Positions 32,753-38,612 of a stretch of DNA of 47,927 nt are shown here, in pieces. Below the pieces are notes generated by a model, which saw only the letters and a program-made list of their open reading frames with translations, was not told the DNA's origin and ran no database searches. This DNA comes from a virus. The stretch is taken from positions 1-47,927 of the IMG/VR virus record IMGVR_UViG_3300007734_000708; one strand, written 5' to 3'. Made by a program: the position numbers and the translations under genes. Position 1 is the stretch's first letter. Each line of letters opens with the position of its first letter.

Positions 32753-33037
32753 TTATTTAGCCGCTTTAGCCATCTTTTGCTGGCGCTGGCTATCAGGATT
32801 TGACGGGCGACCTTTGCGGAGTGTACCTGCTGCACGCTTCTCAGCCATTGCTTTGAGGCGGATTTGACGGGCAGATCCTTCTGTCACGGGGCGACCTTTA
32901 TGGAGTAAACCAGCTGCACGCTTTTGAGCTTGAGCTGCCATTCGCGTCTGACGAGCACTGTTTGGGTTTGACGGACGACCACGTTTTGCAGTTTCAGCTA
33001 CTGCTGGAGCTTCGGTTTTTGCTGTTTTCTTTGACAT
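32753..33037 (-). CDS. AT-hook DNA-binding protein with three 28-aa repeats
   Basis: 94 aa, very basic and Ala-rich. Three GRP-centred AT-hook cores (RGRP at 19-22, KGRP at 47-50, KGRP at 75-78) are spaced exactly 28 residues apart, each followed by an SxRQ-type helix (NSARQTRMAAQAQKRAAG; GSARQIRLKAMAEKRAAG). AT-hooks bind the minor groove of AT-rich DNA. Such a protein could coat or bend the AT-rich phage genome, or act as a histone-like regulator in infection. Leader AAAATAAAAGTTATG and promoter copy 9 lie upstream. Confidence 0.75.
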   Translation of the reverse strand: MSKKTAKTEAPAVAETAKRGRPSNPNSARQTRMAAQAQKRAAGLLHKGRPVTEGSARQIRLKAMAEKRAAGTLRKGRPSNPDSQRQQKMAKAAK

Positions 33038-33068
33038 AACTTTTATTTTTGTTTGTTTATTTATACTA

Positions 33069-33097
33069 TAAATGTACGGTGTTTTGTTTTGAAAGCC
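33069..33097 (-). promoter_or_regulatory. 29-nt promoter-like element (copy 9)
   Basis: GGCTTTCAAAACAA ... TACATTTA, 29 nt, 31 bases before the AT-hook gene. Confidence 0.65.
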
Positions 33098-33100
33098 AAG

Positions 33101-33316
33101 TTAGAACGGTAATTCTTGCTCGGAATCGTCACTTATTTCATCTGCACTGTAGTGGGATTCTTCGTCCTCGCCCATGGGCGTGGAGGTGAAATGGTCGACT
33201 GGCTGGACCTTACCCTGGATCACTTCCTCCAACGCCTCGGGTAATGAGCCGGCCTCTACCTCATACACCCAATATTGAGTTACCTGTCGTTCTTCTGTTA
33301 TTTTATATTTTTTCAT
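33101..33316 (-). CDS. 71-aa acidic phage protein
   Basis: MKKYKITEERQVTQYWVYEV then EAGSLPEALEEVIQGKVQPV and a strongly acidic tail (DEISDDSEQELPF). The N-terminal pattern (beta-strand, 'AgsleEAle' helix) resembles small alpha/beta domains common in phage and plasmid proteins. Five bases after the stop of the secreted protein gene upstream; co-transcribed from promoter copy 10. Confidence 0.55.
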   Translation of the reverse strand: MKKYKITEERQVTQYWVYEVEAGSLPEALEEVIQGKVQPVDHFTSTPMGEDEESHYSADEISDDSEQELPF

Positions 33317-33321
33317 ATGTT

Positions 33322-33651
33322 TTAGTTTTTTAATCCAACTTTATTGTAATAAATGTACTTTCTGTTTTCATCAAACCTAACCATTGTAACGTTATATATA
33401 ATATAATTCATTACCTGCATTTCACCTTCTTTTGGTGGATTATCCATTTCGGCTTTACGCATGGCGTCTGCAATGGATTCGTCATCATTATACCCCACAC
33501 CCCAGTACCATTTGTAGGTTGAATCCGGGATCTTGTCCTTGAATATTTGGAGTTGGTCTGAGTCTCGCATTTGAAGCTCGTCTAAACCTATTTGGGCTTG
33601 TAAAACACACATCCCAAATACCATTATTACTGTTGTTATTATCCGTTTCAT
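33322..33651 (-). CDS. secreted phage protein (signal peptide)
   Basis: 109 aa. MKRIITTVIMVFGMCVLQAQ is a Sec signal peptide with probable cleavage after QAQ. The mature ~90 residues contain a charged helix and beta segments (YKWYWGVGYNDDESIADAMR; MNYIIYNVTMVRFDENRKYI). It is followed and preceded by other small genes from promoters 10 and 11. The leader resembles that of the next gene upstream, so the pair may be duplicated. A periplasmic role in host takeover is inference. Confidence 0.65.
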   Translation of the reverse strand: MKRIITTVIMVFGMCVLQAQIGLDELQMRDSDQLQIFKDKIPDSTYKWYWGVGYNDDESIADAMRKAEMDNPPKEGEMQVMNYIIYNVTMVRFDENRKYIYYNKVGLKN

Positions 33652-33657
33652 ATGCTT

Positions 33658-33686
33658 TAAATTTACAATATTTTATTCTGGCAGCC
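33658..33686 (-). promoter_or_regulatory. 29-nt promoter-like element (copy 10)
   Basis: GGCTGCCAGAATAA ... TAAATTTA, 29 nt. The ATG of the secreted-protein gene follows 6 bases after the right box. It overlaps the 3' end of the upstream gene. Confidence 0.5.
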
Positions 33687-34086
33687 TACCTTCGGACGGT
33701 TCTCTGCGGCCCCACATTTTAAACCTACAATAGCCCGTGGGCGTAAATTCAACAACCCAATGCACAATTTTTGTGCTATGATATCTTACACCATCATATC
33801 TGTTGGGGAAATTAAACGTAACCCACATATCCAATTCGTCCACAGCCACTTCAATTTGCTTCCAAGTGCTTAATACCATAGCACCTCTTGCGGCTAAGGT
33901 GTCATTGTTTACTATTAATATTGAATCTACTACCATCACCATTGCCCTGTCTCCCCAATTTGGGATCCGGGCATAATCTGAATCTGTCATTAGTGAATCT
34001 GGTGTCTTGTAGATGTCTTTTGGGATCCACTGGGCCTGCCCTTGCACCCCAGCCACCACCATTATTGCCACTAATATCCGTTTCAT
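33673..34086 (-). CDS. secreted phage protein (signal peptide)
   Basis: 137 aa. MKRILVAIMVVAGVQGQAQ is a signal peptide ending in QAQ, like the adjacent secreted gene. The mature part has aromatic beta-like segments (AMVLSTWKQIEVAVDELDMW; YHSTKIVHWVVEFTPTGYCR) and an Arg-rich end. It starts five bases after the 27-aa peptide gene. The pair of secreted proteins has no recognised family. Confidence 0.65.
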   Translation of the reverse strand: MKRILVAIMVVAGVQGQAQWIPKDIYKTPDSLMTDSDYARIPNWGDRAMVMVVDSILIVNNDTLAARGAMVLSTWKQIEVAVDELDMWVTFNFPNRYDGVRYHSTKIVHWVVEFTPTGYCRFKMWGRREPSEGRLPE

Positions 34087-34091
34087 ATGTT

Positions 34092-34175
34092 TTAGTTTAA
34101 GTTCAAATCAAATATTAAGTCTTCGCTTATAACAAATGTTTGCACTACAAGCATTAATGGATGTGATTCATTCAT
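34092..34175 (-). CDS. 27-aa peptide
   Basis: MNESHPLMLVVQTFVISEDL, then IFDLNLN. It is supported by the conserved start context (AAAAAATAGGTTATG) and by promoter copy 11 at the usual place. Too short for family recognition. Confidence 0.45.
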   Translation of the reverse strand: MNESHPLMLVVQTFVISEDLIFDLNLN

Positions 34176-34220
34176 AACCTATTTTTTAGAACGTTGTTTT
34201 GTGTTTTTAAATTTATACTG

Positions 34221-34249
34221 TAAATGTACGTAACGTGGTTTGGGAAGCC
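34221..34249 (-). promoter_or_regulatory. 29-nt promoter-like element (copy 11)
   Basis: GGCTTCCCAAACCA ... TACATTTA, 29 nt. Its first G belongs to the TAG stop of the 67-aa gene upstream; it drives the 27-aa gene and the secreted protein behind it. Confidence 0.65.
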
Positions 34250-34452
34250 TACTGAAACAATGATTCTTTAATTAGCACCAACATTGCAATTTCCTTGTCC
34301 TCTTCTTCCATTGCGTCTTGGTAGGTTCCTGCATTGTCCCAATCTTCTTTAGTTATGGCTTGCAAAAAAAGCAAGTTTAACTCAATTTTTATTTGAAGAC
34401 TTTTTATCAATCTGTCTTCTATTTGTCTTTGATATTCGGATTTTACTGTCAT
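34249..34452 (-). CDS. 67-aa helical protein
   Basis: Start MTVKSEYQRQIEDRLIKSLQ chosen at the conserved AATAAAGGTTATG leader; the longer open frame covers the promoter and non-coding DNA. Helical with coiled-coil tendency; acidic DAMEEEDKEIAMLVLIKE near the end. Function unknown. Confidence 0.6.
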   Translation of the reverse strand: MTVKSEYQRQIEDRLIKSLQIKIELNLLFLQAITKEDWDNAGTYQDAMEEEDKEIAMLVLIKESLFQ

Positions 34453-34467
34453 AACCTTTATTTTGCC

Positions 34468-34496
34468 TAAATTTACACACACCTGTTTTGGAAGCC
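34468..34496 (-). promoter_or_regulatory. 29-nt promoter-like element (copy 12)
   Basis: GGCTTCCAAAACAG ... TAAATTTA, 29 nt, followed by the AATAAAGGTTATG leader of the 67-aa gene. Confidence 0.65.
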
Positions 34497-34653
34497 ACGC
34501 AAGGTTTGCGGTTTTTTGTATATACTTTGTCGAGTAAAAGTGAGGTGGGCTTTCGGAGAAAAAGGGTTGGATTTTCAGAACACAACACAACCACACACTA
34601 ACACCCATTTACCACATACTATACATCCACCACCATTCCTGTCACGTTACATT
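34497..34653. other. 157-base non-coding region, G/T-rich on the coding strand
   Basis: No ORF. The coding strand has a long G/T-biased stretch (about 34575-34635, with many TGG, TGT and GGT triplets). At 34498-34517 the plus strand has CGCAA-GGT-TTGCG then TTTTTT, which looks like a small rho-independent terminator pointing against the genes. No known element recognised. Confidence 0.35.
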
Positions 34654-34917
34654 TTAATTTGTCACACTTTGTTTTGAGAAAATTGTCAATGATTCCAATG
34701 CCTTATTCGCATAATACATCTGCTTATAATACAACACCCACCCCATTGTTCTATCCACATTTTCCTCTGTCATTTCGCCTTTGCAATATCCATCTGCTAT
34801 TTCGTTTGGATTTTGGATTAGCCATTCTAAGTGTTCTTTGATATCTGAATAATTCCATTCATCATCTATTCCCAATAAACACTGTGCATTATGTTTTATT
34901 TTTTCTTGTTTTATCAT
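34654..34917 (-). CDS. 87-aa phage protein
   Basis: MIKQEKIKHNAQCLLGIDDE then DIKEHLEWLIQNPNEIADGY and YYKQMYYANKALESL. Helical, mixed charge. It starts 5 bases after the 41-aa gene with an AATAAAAGCCATG context and is likely in the transcript from promoter copy 13. Function unknown. Confidence 0.55.
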   Translation of the reverse strand: MIKQEKIKHNAQCLLGIDDEWNYSDIKEHLEWLIQNPNEIADGYCKGEMTEENVDRTMGWVLYYKQMYYANKALESLTIFSKQSVTN

Positions 34918-34922
34918 GGCTT

Positions 34923-35048
34923 TTATTTTAATATGTTTAGTAGTTGTTTGAAAAATTCGTCTTGTCTTTCTTTGTCGGTTTTTTTAGAGAGAATTTTTTT
35001 AACTCTTGCATCCGTTGTTTTGGATTTTTTAGATTTTGGTTTTATCAT
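34923..35048 (-). CDS. 41-aa Lys-rich peptide
   Basis: MIKPKSKKSKTTDARVKKIL then SKKTDKERQDEFFKQLLNIL. Very basic N-terminal half and an amphipathic C-terminal helix. The start context (AATAAAAGCCATG) is the same as that of the next gene. A nucleic-acid or protein-binding peptide is possible. Confidence 0.55.
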   Translation of the reverse strand: MIKPKSKKSKTTDARVKKILSKKTDKERQDEFFKQLLNILK

Positions 35049-35053
35049 GGCTT

Positions 35054-35368
35054 TTATTTTTTATTTATCATATGTATAGTTTCCATAATTTCACGTTTGG
35101 CTTGTTCTGTAATTTGTTTACTCATTCCACCAATGTGCCATTCAATTGTTTCATAAGGCGTCTTAATTGAACGATATTCTTTCCAATCATAAACAGTAAA
35201 CACATCGCCACTGTCTGTTTCCATTTCCCATTCGAAATTAATTTTACCTTCCCCATCATTTCCACTATATTCAGGTTCACCTAATACTTTTCTAAGTGTT
35301 GATAATGAACAGTTAATTGTTGTGTCATGGAACGATGTTCCGCCTATTTCTTTAAATGTTTTTTTCAT
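35054..35368 (-). CDS. conserved phage protein (104 aa)
   Basis: Starts MKKTFKEIGGTSFHDTTINC and contains LGEPEYSGNDGEGKINFEWE, then FTVYDWKEYRSIKTPYETIE WHIG split by short loops. This sequence type is familiar from many phages of unrelated hosts but has no assigned function as far as I know. Probably a compact alpha/beta domain. Leader AATAAAGGTTATG and promoter copy 13 lie upstream. Confidence 0.65.
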   Translation of the reverse strand: MKKTFKEIGGTSFHDTTINCSLSTLRKVLGEPEYSGNDGEGKINFEWEMETDSGDVFTVYDWKEYRSIKTPYETIEWHIGGMSKQITEQAKREIMETIHMINKK

Positions 35369-35394
35369 AACCTTTATTTTTTAATTTGTTAGTA

Positions 35395-35423
35395 TAAATA
35401 TACGTTGAATTATTTTGGAAGCC
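35395..35423 (-). promoter_or_regulatory. 29-nt promoter-like element (copy 13)
   Basis: GGCTTCCAAAATAA ... TATATTTA, 29 nt. The TAG stop of the 62-aa gene overlaps its first G. Confidence 0.65.
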
Positions 35424-35611
35424 TACTGTTCGTCTATAATTCGAGTTGTAAACTTTAAGATGAATTCTTTGATATCAACATCATCAAATCCTGCTTTTCT
35501 TAAAGTACCTACCATATCACTAATGGATTGATATAAGTTACCATCTTGCTTCATTTTGGTATACAAATGTATATCAGATACACACGGAGATGTTTTGTTT
35601 GTTGTTGTCAT
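35423..35611 (-). CDS. 62-aa phage protein
   Basis: MTTTNKTSPCVSDIHLYTKM then SDMVGTLRKAGFDDVDIKEF. It has conserved leader AATAAAGGTTATG, promoter copy 14 upstream and a stop overlapping copy 13, so it is a monocistronic unit. Function unknown. Confidence 0.55.
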   Translation of the reverse strand: MTTTNKTSPCVSDIHLYTKMKQDGNLYQSISDMVGTLRKAGFDDVDIKEFILKFTTRIIDEQ

Positions 35612-35630
35612 AACCTTTATTTTTATAATA

Positions 35631-35659
35631 TAAATGTACGTTGAACTGTTTTGGAAGCC
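35631..35659 (-). promoter_or_regulatory. 29-nt promoter-like element (copy 14)
   Basis: GGCTTCCAAAACAG ... TACATTTA, 29 nt. The stop of the upstream 67-aa gene overlaps it; AATAAAGGTTATG follows. Confidence 0.65.
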
Positions 35660-35862
35660 TAGCTCTTAACTATCTTATAGCCTTTTTTATTTAATTGCGT
35701 TCTTATCTCTAGTGCTATATCCCGAGTCACAGGGTGATTTCTAACTCCTAAAGGAATTCTTTCCCAAATATCCATCAATAGTTTTAAAGTATCATATTCA
35801 GAAAGTGGTTGCATTGAATCTATCTCTTCCTTTATGATTTGTCTTAATTCAGATTTTTTCAT
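35659..35862 (-). CDS. 67-aa protein with N-terminal LRQIIKEEI tag
   Basis: MKKSELRQIIKEEIDSMQPL at the start matches the charged N-terminal helix of two other proteins here (13179-13529, 26966-27520). The remainder (TLKLLMDIWERIPLGVRNHP) is helical and basic. Monocistronic between promoter copies 14 and 15. The tag could direct all three to one place, but this is inference. Confidence 0.6.
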   Translation of the reverse strand: MKKSELRQIIKEEIDSMQPLSEYDTLKLLMDIWERIPLGVRNHPVTRDIALEIRTQLNKKGYKIVKS

Positions 35863-35883
35863 AGTTCAGTATATGTTTTATTA

Positions 35884-35912
35884 TAAATATATAATTGAAA
35901 GTTTTGGAAGCC
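35884..35912 (-). promoter_or_regulatory. 29-nt promoter-like element (copy 15)
   Basis: GGCTTCCAAAACTT ... TATATTTA, 29 nt. The TAG stop of the 26-aa peptide gene overlaps its start. Confidence 0.65.
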
Positions 35913-35992
35913 TACTGTTTATTTCCATTTGTAAAAAACCATGCCCAATTTTTGTTGAACCATGTTTCAAATTTATTCCAAATCGTTTTCAT
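35912..35992 (-). CDS. 26-aa Trp/Phe-rich peptide
   Basis: MKTIWNKFETWFNKNWAWFF followed by TNGNKQ. Strongly aromatic and amphipathic; FNKNW...FFTNGNK looks like a conserved small phage peptide I have seen elsewhere. It begins one base after the stop of the lipoprotein gene. Membrane association is likely. Confidence 0.55.
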   Translation of the reverse strand: MKTIWNKFETWFNKNWAWFFTNGNKQ

Positions 35993-35993
35993 A

Positions 35994-36203
35994 TTATTTA
36001 TTTTTACATTTACATGATTCTGAATGTATTATTGTTGAACCATGATGCATTCTGTGTAATACAAGGTAATCGTGTCCTTCAAATGGAACTACTTTTAATG
36101 TGTGATATCCATCTACACTAATTTCATTGATTGGTAGTATTTCACGTTCTTCGCTACATGAATACACTATTGCTAGTATTGCTATTGCTATTATCTTTTT
36201 CAT
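35994..36203 (-). CDS. small lipoprotein
   Basis: 69 aa from MKKIIAIAILAIVYSCSEER: lipoprotein signal with lipobox VYSC (C16). The mature part is GYHTLKVVPFEGHDYLVLHR then HHGSTIIHSESCKCKNK, with several His and Cys that might bind metal. Longer upstream frames run through promoter copy 16 and are rejected. The ATG follows the TACATTTA box by only 4 bases. It is a second phage lipoprotein besides that at 25709-25903; envelope target unknown. Confidence 0.65.
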   Translation of the reverse strand: MKKIIAIAILAIVYSCSEEREILPINEISVDGYHTLKVVPFEGHDYLVLHRMHHGSTIIHSESCKCKNK

Positions 36204-36207
36204 ATTA

Positions 36208-36236
36208 TAAATGTACGTTACGCGGTTTTGGAAGCC
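36208..36236 (-). promoter_or_regulatory. 29-nt promoter-like element (copy 16)
   Basis: GGCTTCCAAAACCG ... TACATTTA, 29 nt, ending 4 bases before the lipoprotein ATG. It overlaps the 3' end of the SWIM-protein gene. Confidence 0.65.
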
Positions 36237-36655
36237 AACATTTGCTGTACTTCTTTTATGTGTTTGCATGTTCTGTCTTTTGAGCGCCATACCCCAGGAC
36301 AGCTGCATGTTATTCTGTCTCCTGATTTTTTTACTTTGTAAATTTCACCTTTAAATGAAGATGATTCGAATTCCCATACTTGTGATGTTTTCTGTTCTTT
36401 AGGTTTCCATTTCTCCCAAATTATGTCGTTTTGTGTGGTTTGTGGGTGTGCTCTGATGCCATTTGGGAATATAATTGTGTTTTCGCCTAATGTTAAAACA
36501 AATGGTTGGTATATGTGTTTTACTTTGTAGGTATACCTTTCTACAATTGCTGATTCAATGTTTGGGTCTGTTAATGTAATTGGTCCCTCTGAATATTGAA
36601 TTGATTCTGTATAGTTGGCTTCGCCTTTGTATTTTATTTTACATTTCCACAACAT
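36218..36655 (-). CDS. SWIM zinc-finger protein
   Basis: 145 aa. The C-terminal part has YKVKKSGDRITCSCPGVWRS then KDRTCKHIKEVQ, the CxC...CxH pattern of SWIM zinc fingers (about residues 105-135). The N-terminal ~100 residues are beta-rich with unknown role. SWIM domains occur in transposase-like, RecQ/ubiquitin-related and phage proteins and can bind DNA or protein. Leader AATAAAGGTTATG and promoter copy 17 upstream. Confidence 0.72.
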   Translation of the reverse strand: MLWKCKIKYKGEANYTESIQYSEGPITLTDPNIESAIVERYTYKVKHIYQPFVLTLGENTIIFPNGIRAHPQTTQNDIIWEKWKPKEQKTSQVWEFESSSFKGEIYKVKKSGDRITCSCPGVWRSKDRTCKHIKEVQQMLASKTA

Positions 36656-36670
36656 AACCTTTATTTTCTA

Positions 36671-36699
36671 TAAATGTACGATGTTGAGTCTTGGAAGCC
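36671..36699 (-). promoter_or_regulatory. 29-nt promoter-like element (copy 17)
   Basis: GGCTTCCAAGACTC ... TACATTTA, 29 nt, with the TAG stop of the 89-aa gene overlapping the first G. Confidence 0.65.
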
Positions 36700-36968
36700 T
36701 AGTATTTGTTGATTATTGCTTTAATTACTTCAATGTCTTCGTTTGACATTTGTAAACGTGAATTTGAAAGTTTAAAAGTTATTTCATTCCATTCTTCATC
36801 AAAATGGTTGGATACGATAGGTAGTGCCATTGGTTTTCTAAAGCGTTTGTCTTTATGAATTTCTTCAATTAATTCTTCAAGTTCATCTTCATCGCAAGCT
36901 CGAACAAACTCTTTTGGAGATATGTCCATTTCTGCTTCTACTTCTACGTATTCTTCAAATGTTGGCAT
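36699..36968 (-). CDS. 89-aa acidic phage protein
   Basis: MPTFEEYVEVEAEMDISPKE then ACDEDELEELIEEIHKDKRF, very acidic in the first 55 residues. The second half (FDEEWNEITFKLSNSRLQMS) ends with VIKAIINKY. It lies after the 48-aa membrane peptide gene and the ATPase gene and is probably transcribed with them from promoter copy 18. Function unknown. Confidence 0.6.
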   Translation of the reverse strand: MPTFEEYVEVEAEMDISPKEFVRACDEDELEELIEEIHKDKRFRKPMALPIVSNHFDEEWNEITFKLSNSRLQMSNEDIEVIKAIINKY

Positions 36969-36980
36969 ATGTTTTGGTTT

Positions 36981-37127
36981 TTAGTTGTTAAAAATATCTT
37001 TTAATTGAAATATAACTACAAGCGCCCATGGCAATGCAGCGGCGTAATTGTGTGTAACGTATAAGTGGTTAGCGGCGCAAACTATTGAGCCGAATAATCC
37101 TAACCAAAGGAGTGTTCTGTATTTCAT
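36981..37127 (-). CDS. 48-aa membrane peptide
   Basis: MKYRTLLWLGLFGSIVCAAN, then HLYVTHNYAAALPWALVVIF and QLKDIFNN: two hydrophobic segments. It overlaps the ATPase stop by 4 bases (ATGA), the usual coupling in this genome. Too small for family recognition. Confidence 0.6.
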   Translation of the reverse strand: MKYRTLLWLGLFGSIVCAANHLYVTHNYAAALPWALVVIFQLKDIFNN

Positions 37128-37939
37128 TCTTCTTCTTCTTTATTTGGTTCTATATTTGAATATATAATACTACTACCTGTTAATTGGTAAGCCAACCTAA
37201 CAGCAACATTTCCGTTTCTATTTTTAGAAAACTCTATGTATGTACCACCACCGTCTTTATCTGATTCGCGTCGCATTTCAGCCATTGCATCAACCATGTG
37301 CTTTAGTTTGTTGCTACCTACGAATACTCCTGCTTTGGTTACTTGTTGAATCAACATGAATGTAGTGAATTTGTTTAGGTCGTTTTCACCTTTGTTGTTT
37401 TGAACACAAATGTCTACTAACCATGATTCTGCTGTTTTTCTGTCCCAATTGTTGTCGTCACGAACACCTTCAATTATTTCAGCAGCTGAGTCTATTAGTA
37501 CTAAGTCCCATCCTAATTTGAATACTTGTTCAATTACATCTTTGGTGTTGTGGTTTGTATAGTCTGATACAAACATGGTTTGTATAGTTCCGAACTGAGG
37601 AAAACGTTGAGTGTATTTAAACATCTGTTTTTTACCCATTTCGCCTGATATAAATAAACACCTACGTTCTTTGTTTTTAATTTGAACTGATGCCATTAAA
37701 TCAAGCAATACAGTAGTTTTACCTACACCTGGATCGCCTATAACCATGATGTTGGTAGCGCTAGGTATACCTCCTTCATGACTAATAAGTTTGTCAATTG
37801 TTAAACCACTTTCCATTTGATCCATCATTCGTGAATCAATGTCTAATTGGCTTAGTTTTGTGATTTGACTAAAGTCAATTTGAACACGTGTTGGCTGTGT
37901 TGCAATTGGGTTTAATCTTGGACGACCTCGTTTTTTCAT
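37124..37939 (-). CDS. RecA/RadA-type ATPase with N-terminal AT-hook
   Basis: 271 aa. An AT-hook-like KKRGRPRLN opens the protein. Walker A GDPGVGKTT is at 68-76, followed by LFISGEMGKKQMFKY (95-109; RadA/DnaB-like 'sgEM' motif) and Walker B WDLVLIDS ending at D150. The 'GeEm..q' and FMLIQQVTKAG elements resemble RadA/DnaB-type RecA cores. Likely roles are recombination/repair or helicase-loading in phage DNA metabolism. It lacks a separate zinc finger or Lon-like domain, so it is not full-length RadA. Transcribed from promoter copy 18. Confidence 0.8.
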   Translation of the reverse strand: MKKRGRPRLNPIATQPTRVQIDFSQITKLSQLDIDSRMMDQMESGLTIDKLISHEGGIPSATNIMVIGDPGVGKTTVLLDLMASVQIKNKERRCLFISGEMGKKQMFKYTQRFPQFGTIQTMFVSDYTNHNTKDVIEQVFKLGWDLVLIDSAAEIIEGVRDDNNWDRKTAESWLVDICVQNNKGENDLNKFTTFMLIQQVTKAGVFVGSNKLKHMVDAMAEMRRESDKDGGGTYIEFSKNRNGNVAVRLAYQLTGSSIIYSNIEPNKEEEE

Positions 37940-37963
37940 AACCGTTTTTTTAATTTGTTAGTA

Positions 37964-37992
37964 TAAATGTACATCCAATGGCTTTGGAAGCC
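37964..37992 (-). promoter_or_regulatory. 29-nt promoter-like element (copy 18)
   Basis: GGCTTCCAAAGCCA ... TACATTTA, 29 nt, between tRNA-like element C and the ATPase gene. The leader reads AAAAAAACGGTTATG. Confidence 0.65.
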
Positions 37993-38000
37993 TAGTTTTG

Positions 38001-38093
38001 TAGTCAGGACAGGATTTGAACCTGTAAATGGATTTATTTGTCATATTAGTCCAACCCACTCGTGGCTGCGTCTACCAATTCCGCCACCTGACT
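38001..38093 (-). tRNA. tRNA-like element C, Leu-type with abnormal anticodon loop
   Basis: 93 nt. Acceptor AGTCAGG/CCTGACT and T-arm ACAGG-TTCAAAT-CCTGT are nearly identical to element B, and the D-arm (GCG-GAATTGGTAGA-CGC) is Leu-like. The best anticodon stem is AGCC/GGTT with loop ACGAGTG, which centres GAG (Leu) but has C at position 33 and T at 37. The same bases can form a tight CCAC-GA-GTGG hairpin. The variable region is long. Decoding ability is doubtful. Confidence 0.58.
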
Positions 38094-38097
38094 ATTT

Positions 38098-38325
38098 TTA
38101 ATCTTTATAAGCTCTACACCATTTTGGTAATGATTTTTGATATTCTTCAAAGTTTTGTTTCCATACAATATGACCACAATCATAACATCGAATACCTGAA
38201 TCTCCAGTTGCTTGTTGACATAACTCGTTCCATCCTCTTCTCCAAATTCCATCAGTAAGGTTTTTTGATTTACATTTTGTACAACGTTTTTTAAAAATAA
38301 AATTTGTTATAAATAAAGTTTTCAT
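38098..38325 (-). CDS. zinc-ribbon protein
   Basis: 75 aa. Two CxxC knuckles (RCTKCKSKNL and IRCYDCGHIV) about 30 residues apart form a typical zinc ribbon. A basic Trp-rich stretch follows (KQNFEEYQKSLPKWCRAYK). The stop is 5 bases from the 5' end of tRNA-like element C. Likely a nucleic-acid-binding accessory protein. The alternative frames covering the tRNA region are shadows. Confidence 0.68.
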   Translation of the reverse strand: MKTLFITNFIFKKRCTKCKSKNLTDGIWRRGWNELCQQATGDSGIRCYDCGHIVWKQNFEEYQKSLPKWCRAYKD

Positions 38326-38330
38326 AATTT

Positions 38331-38549
38331 TTATTCTTGTACTGTAATTGAACCAATACCTTCTATTAATACTTCTTTACCAATTAAGTCATCGATAAAA
38401 TAAATTTCACCATTATCACCTTCAAAAGTCATATCATCGTTCCAATTATCAACATCGGTTAAAGCTTTGTGTATAACAGTTCCATTTGACGAACTTTCTG
38501 TTCTTCCCCAGTTGTCAATTACTTCTGAGTAATAAGTTATTTTAATCAT
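38331..38549 (-). CDS. 72-aa acidic protein
   Basis: MIKITYYSEVIDNWGRTESS then DNWNDDMTFEGDNGEIYFID and VLIEGIGSITVQE. A compact beta-rich acidic protein with no recognised motif. It follows promoter copy 19 and is 5 bases from the zinc-ribbon gene, so the two form one unit. Confidence 0.58.
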   Translation of the reverse strand: MIKITYYSEVIDNWGRTESSSNGTVIHKALTDVDNWNDDMTFEGDNGEIYFIDDLIGKEVLIEGIGSITVQE

Positions 38550-38572
38550 TGTTTTAAGTTTTTTATTTAATA

Positions 38573-38601
38573 TAAATGTACATCCAATGGCTTTGAAAGC
38601 C
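38573..38601 (-). promoter_or_regulatory. 29-nt promoter-like element (copy 19)
   Basis: GGCTTTCAAAGCCA ... TACATTTA, 29 nt, immediately downstream of tRNA-like element D. Confidence 0.65.
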
Positions 38602-38612
38602 TAGTTCTTTAG

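Noticed and set aside
34453-34608. N-terminal extension of the 67-aa gene (119-aa frame) and a parallel 70-aa ORF
   Set aside because: They span promoter copy 12 and non-coding DNA; the conserved leader marks the internal ATG.
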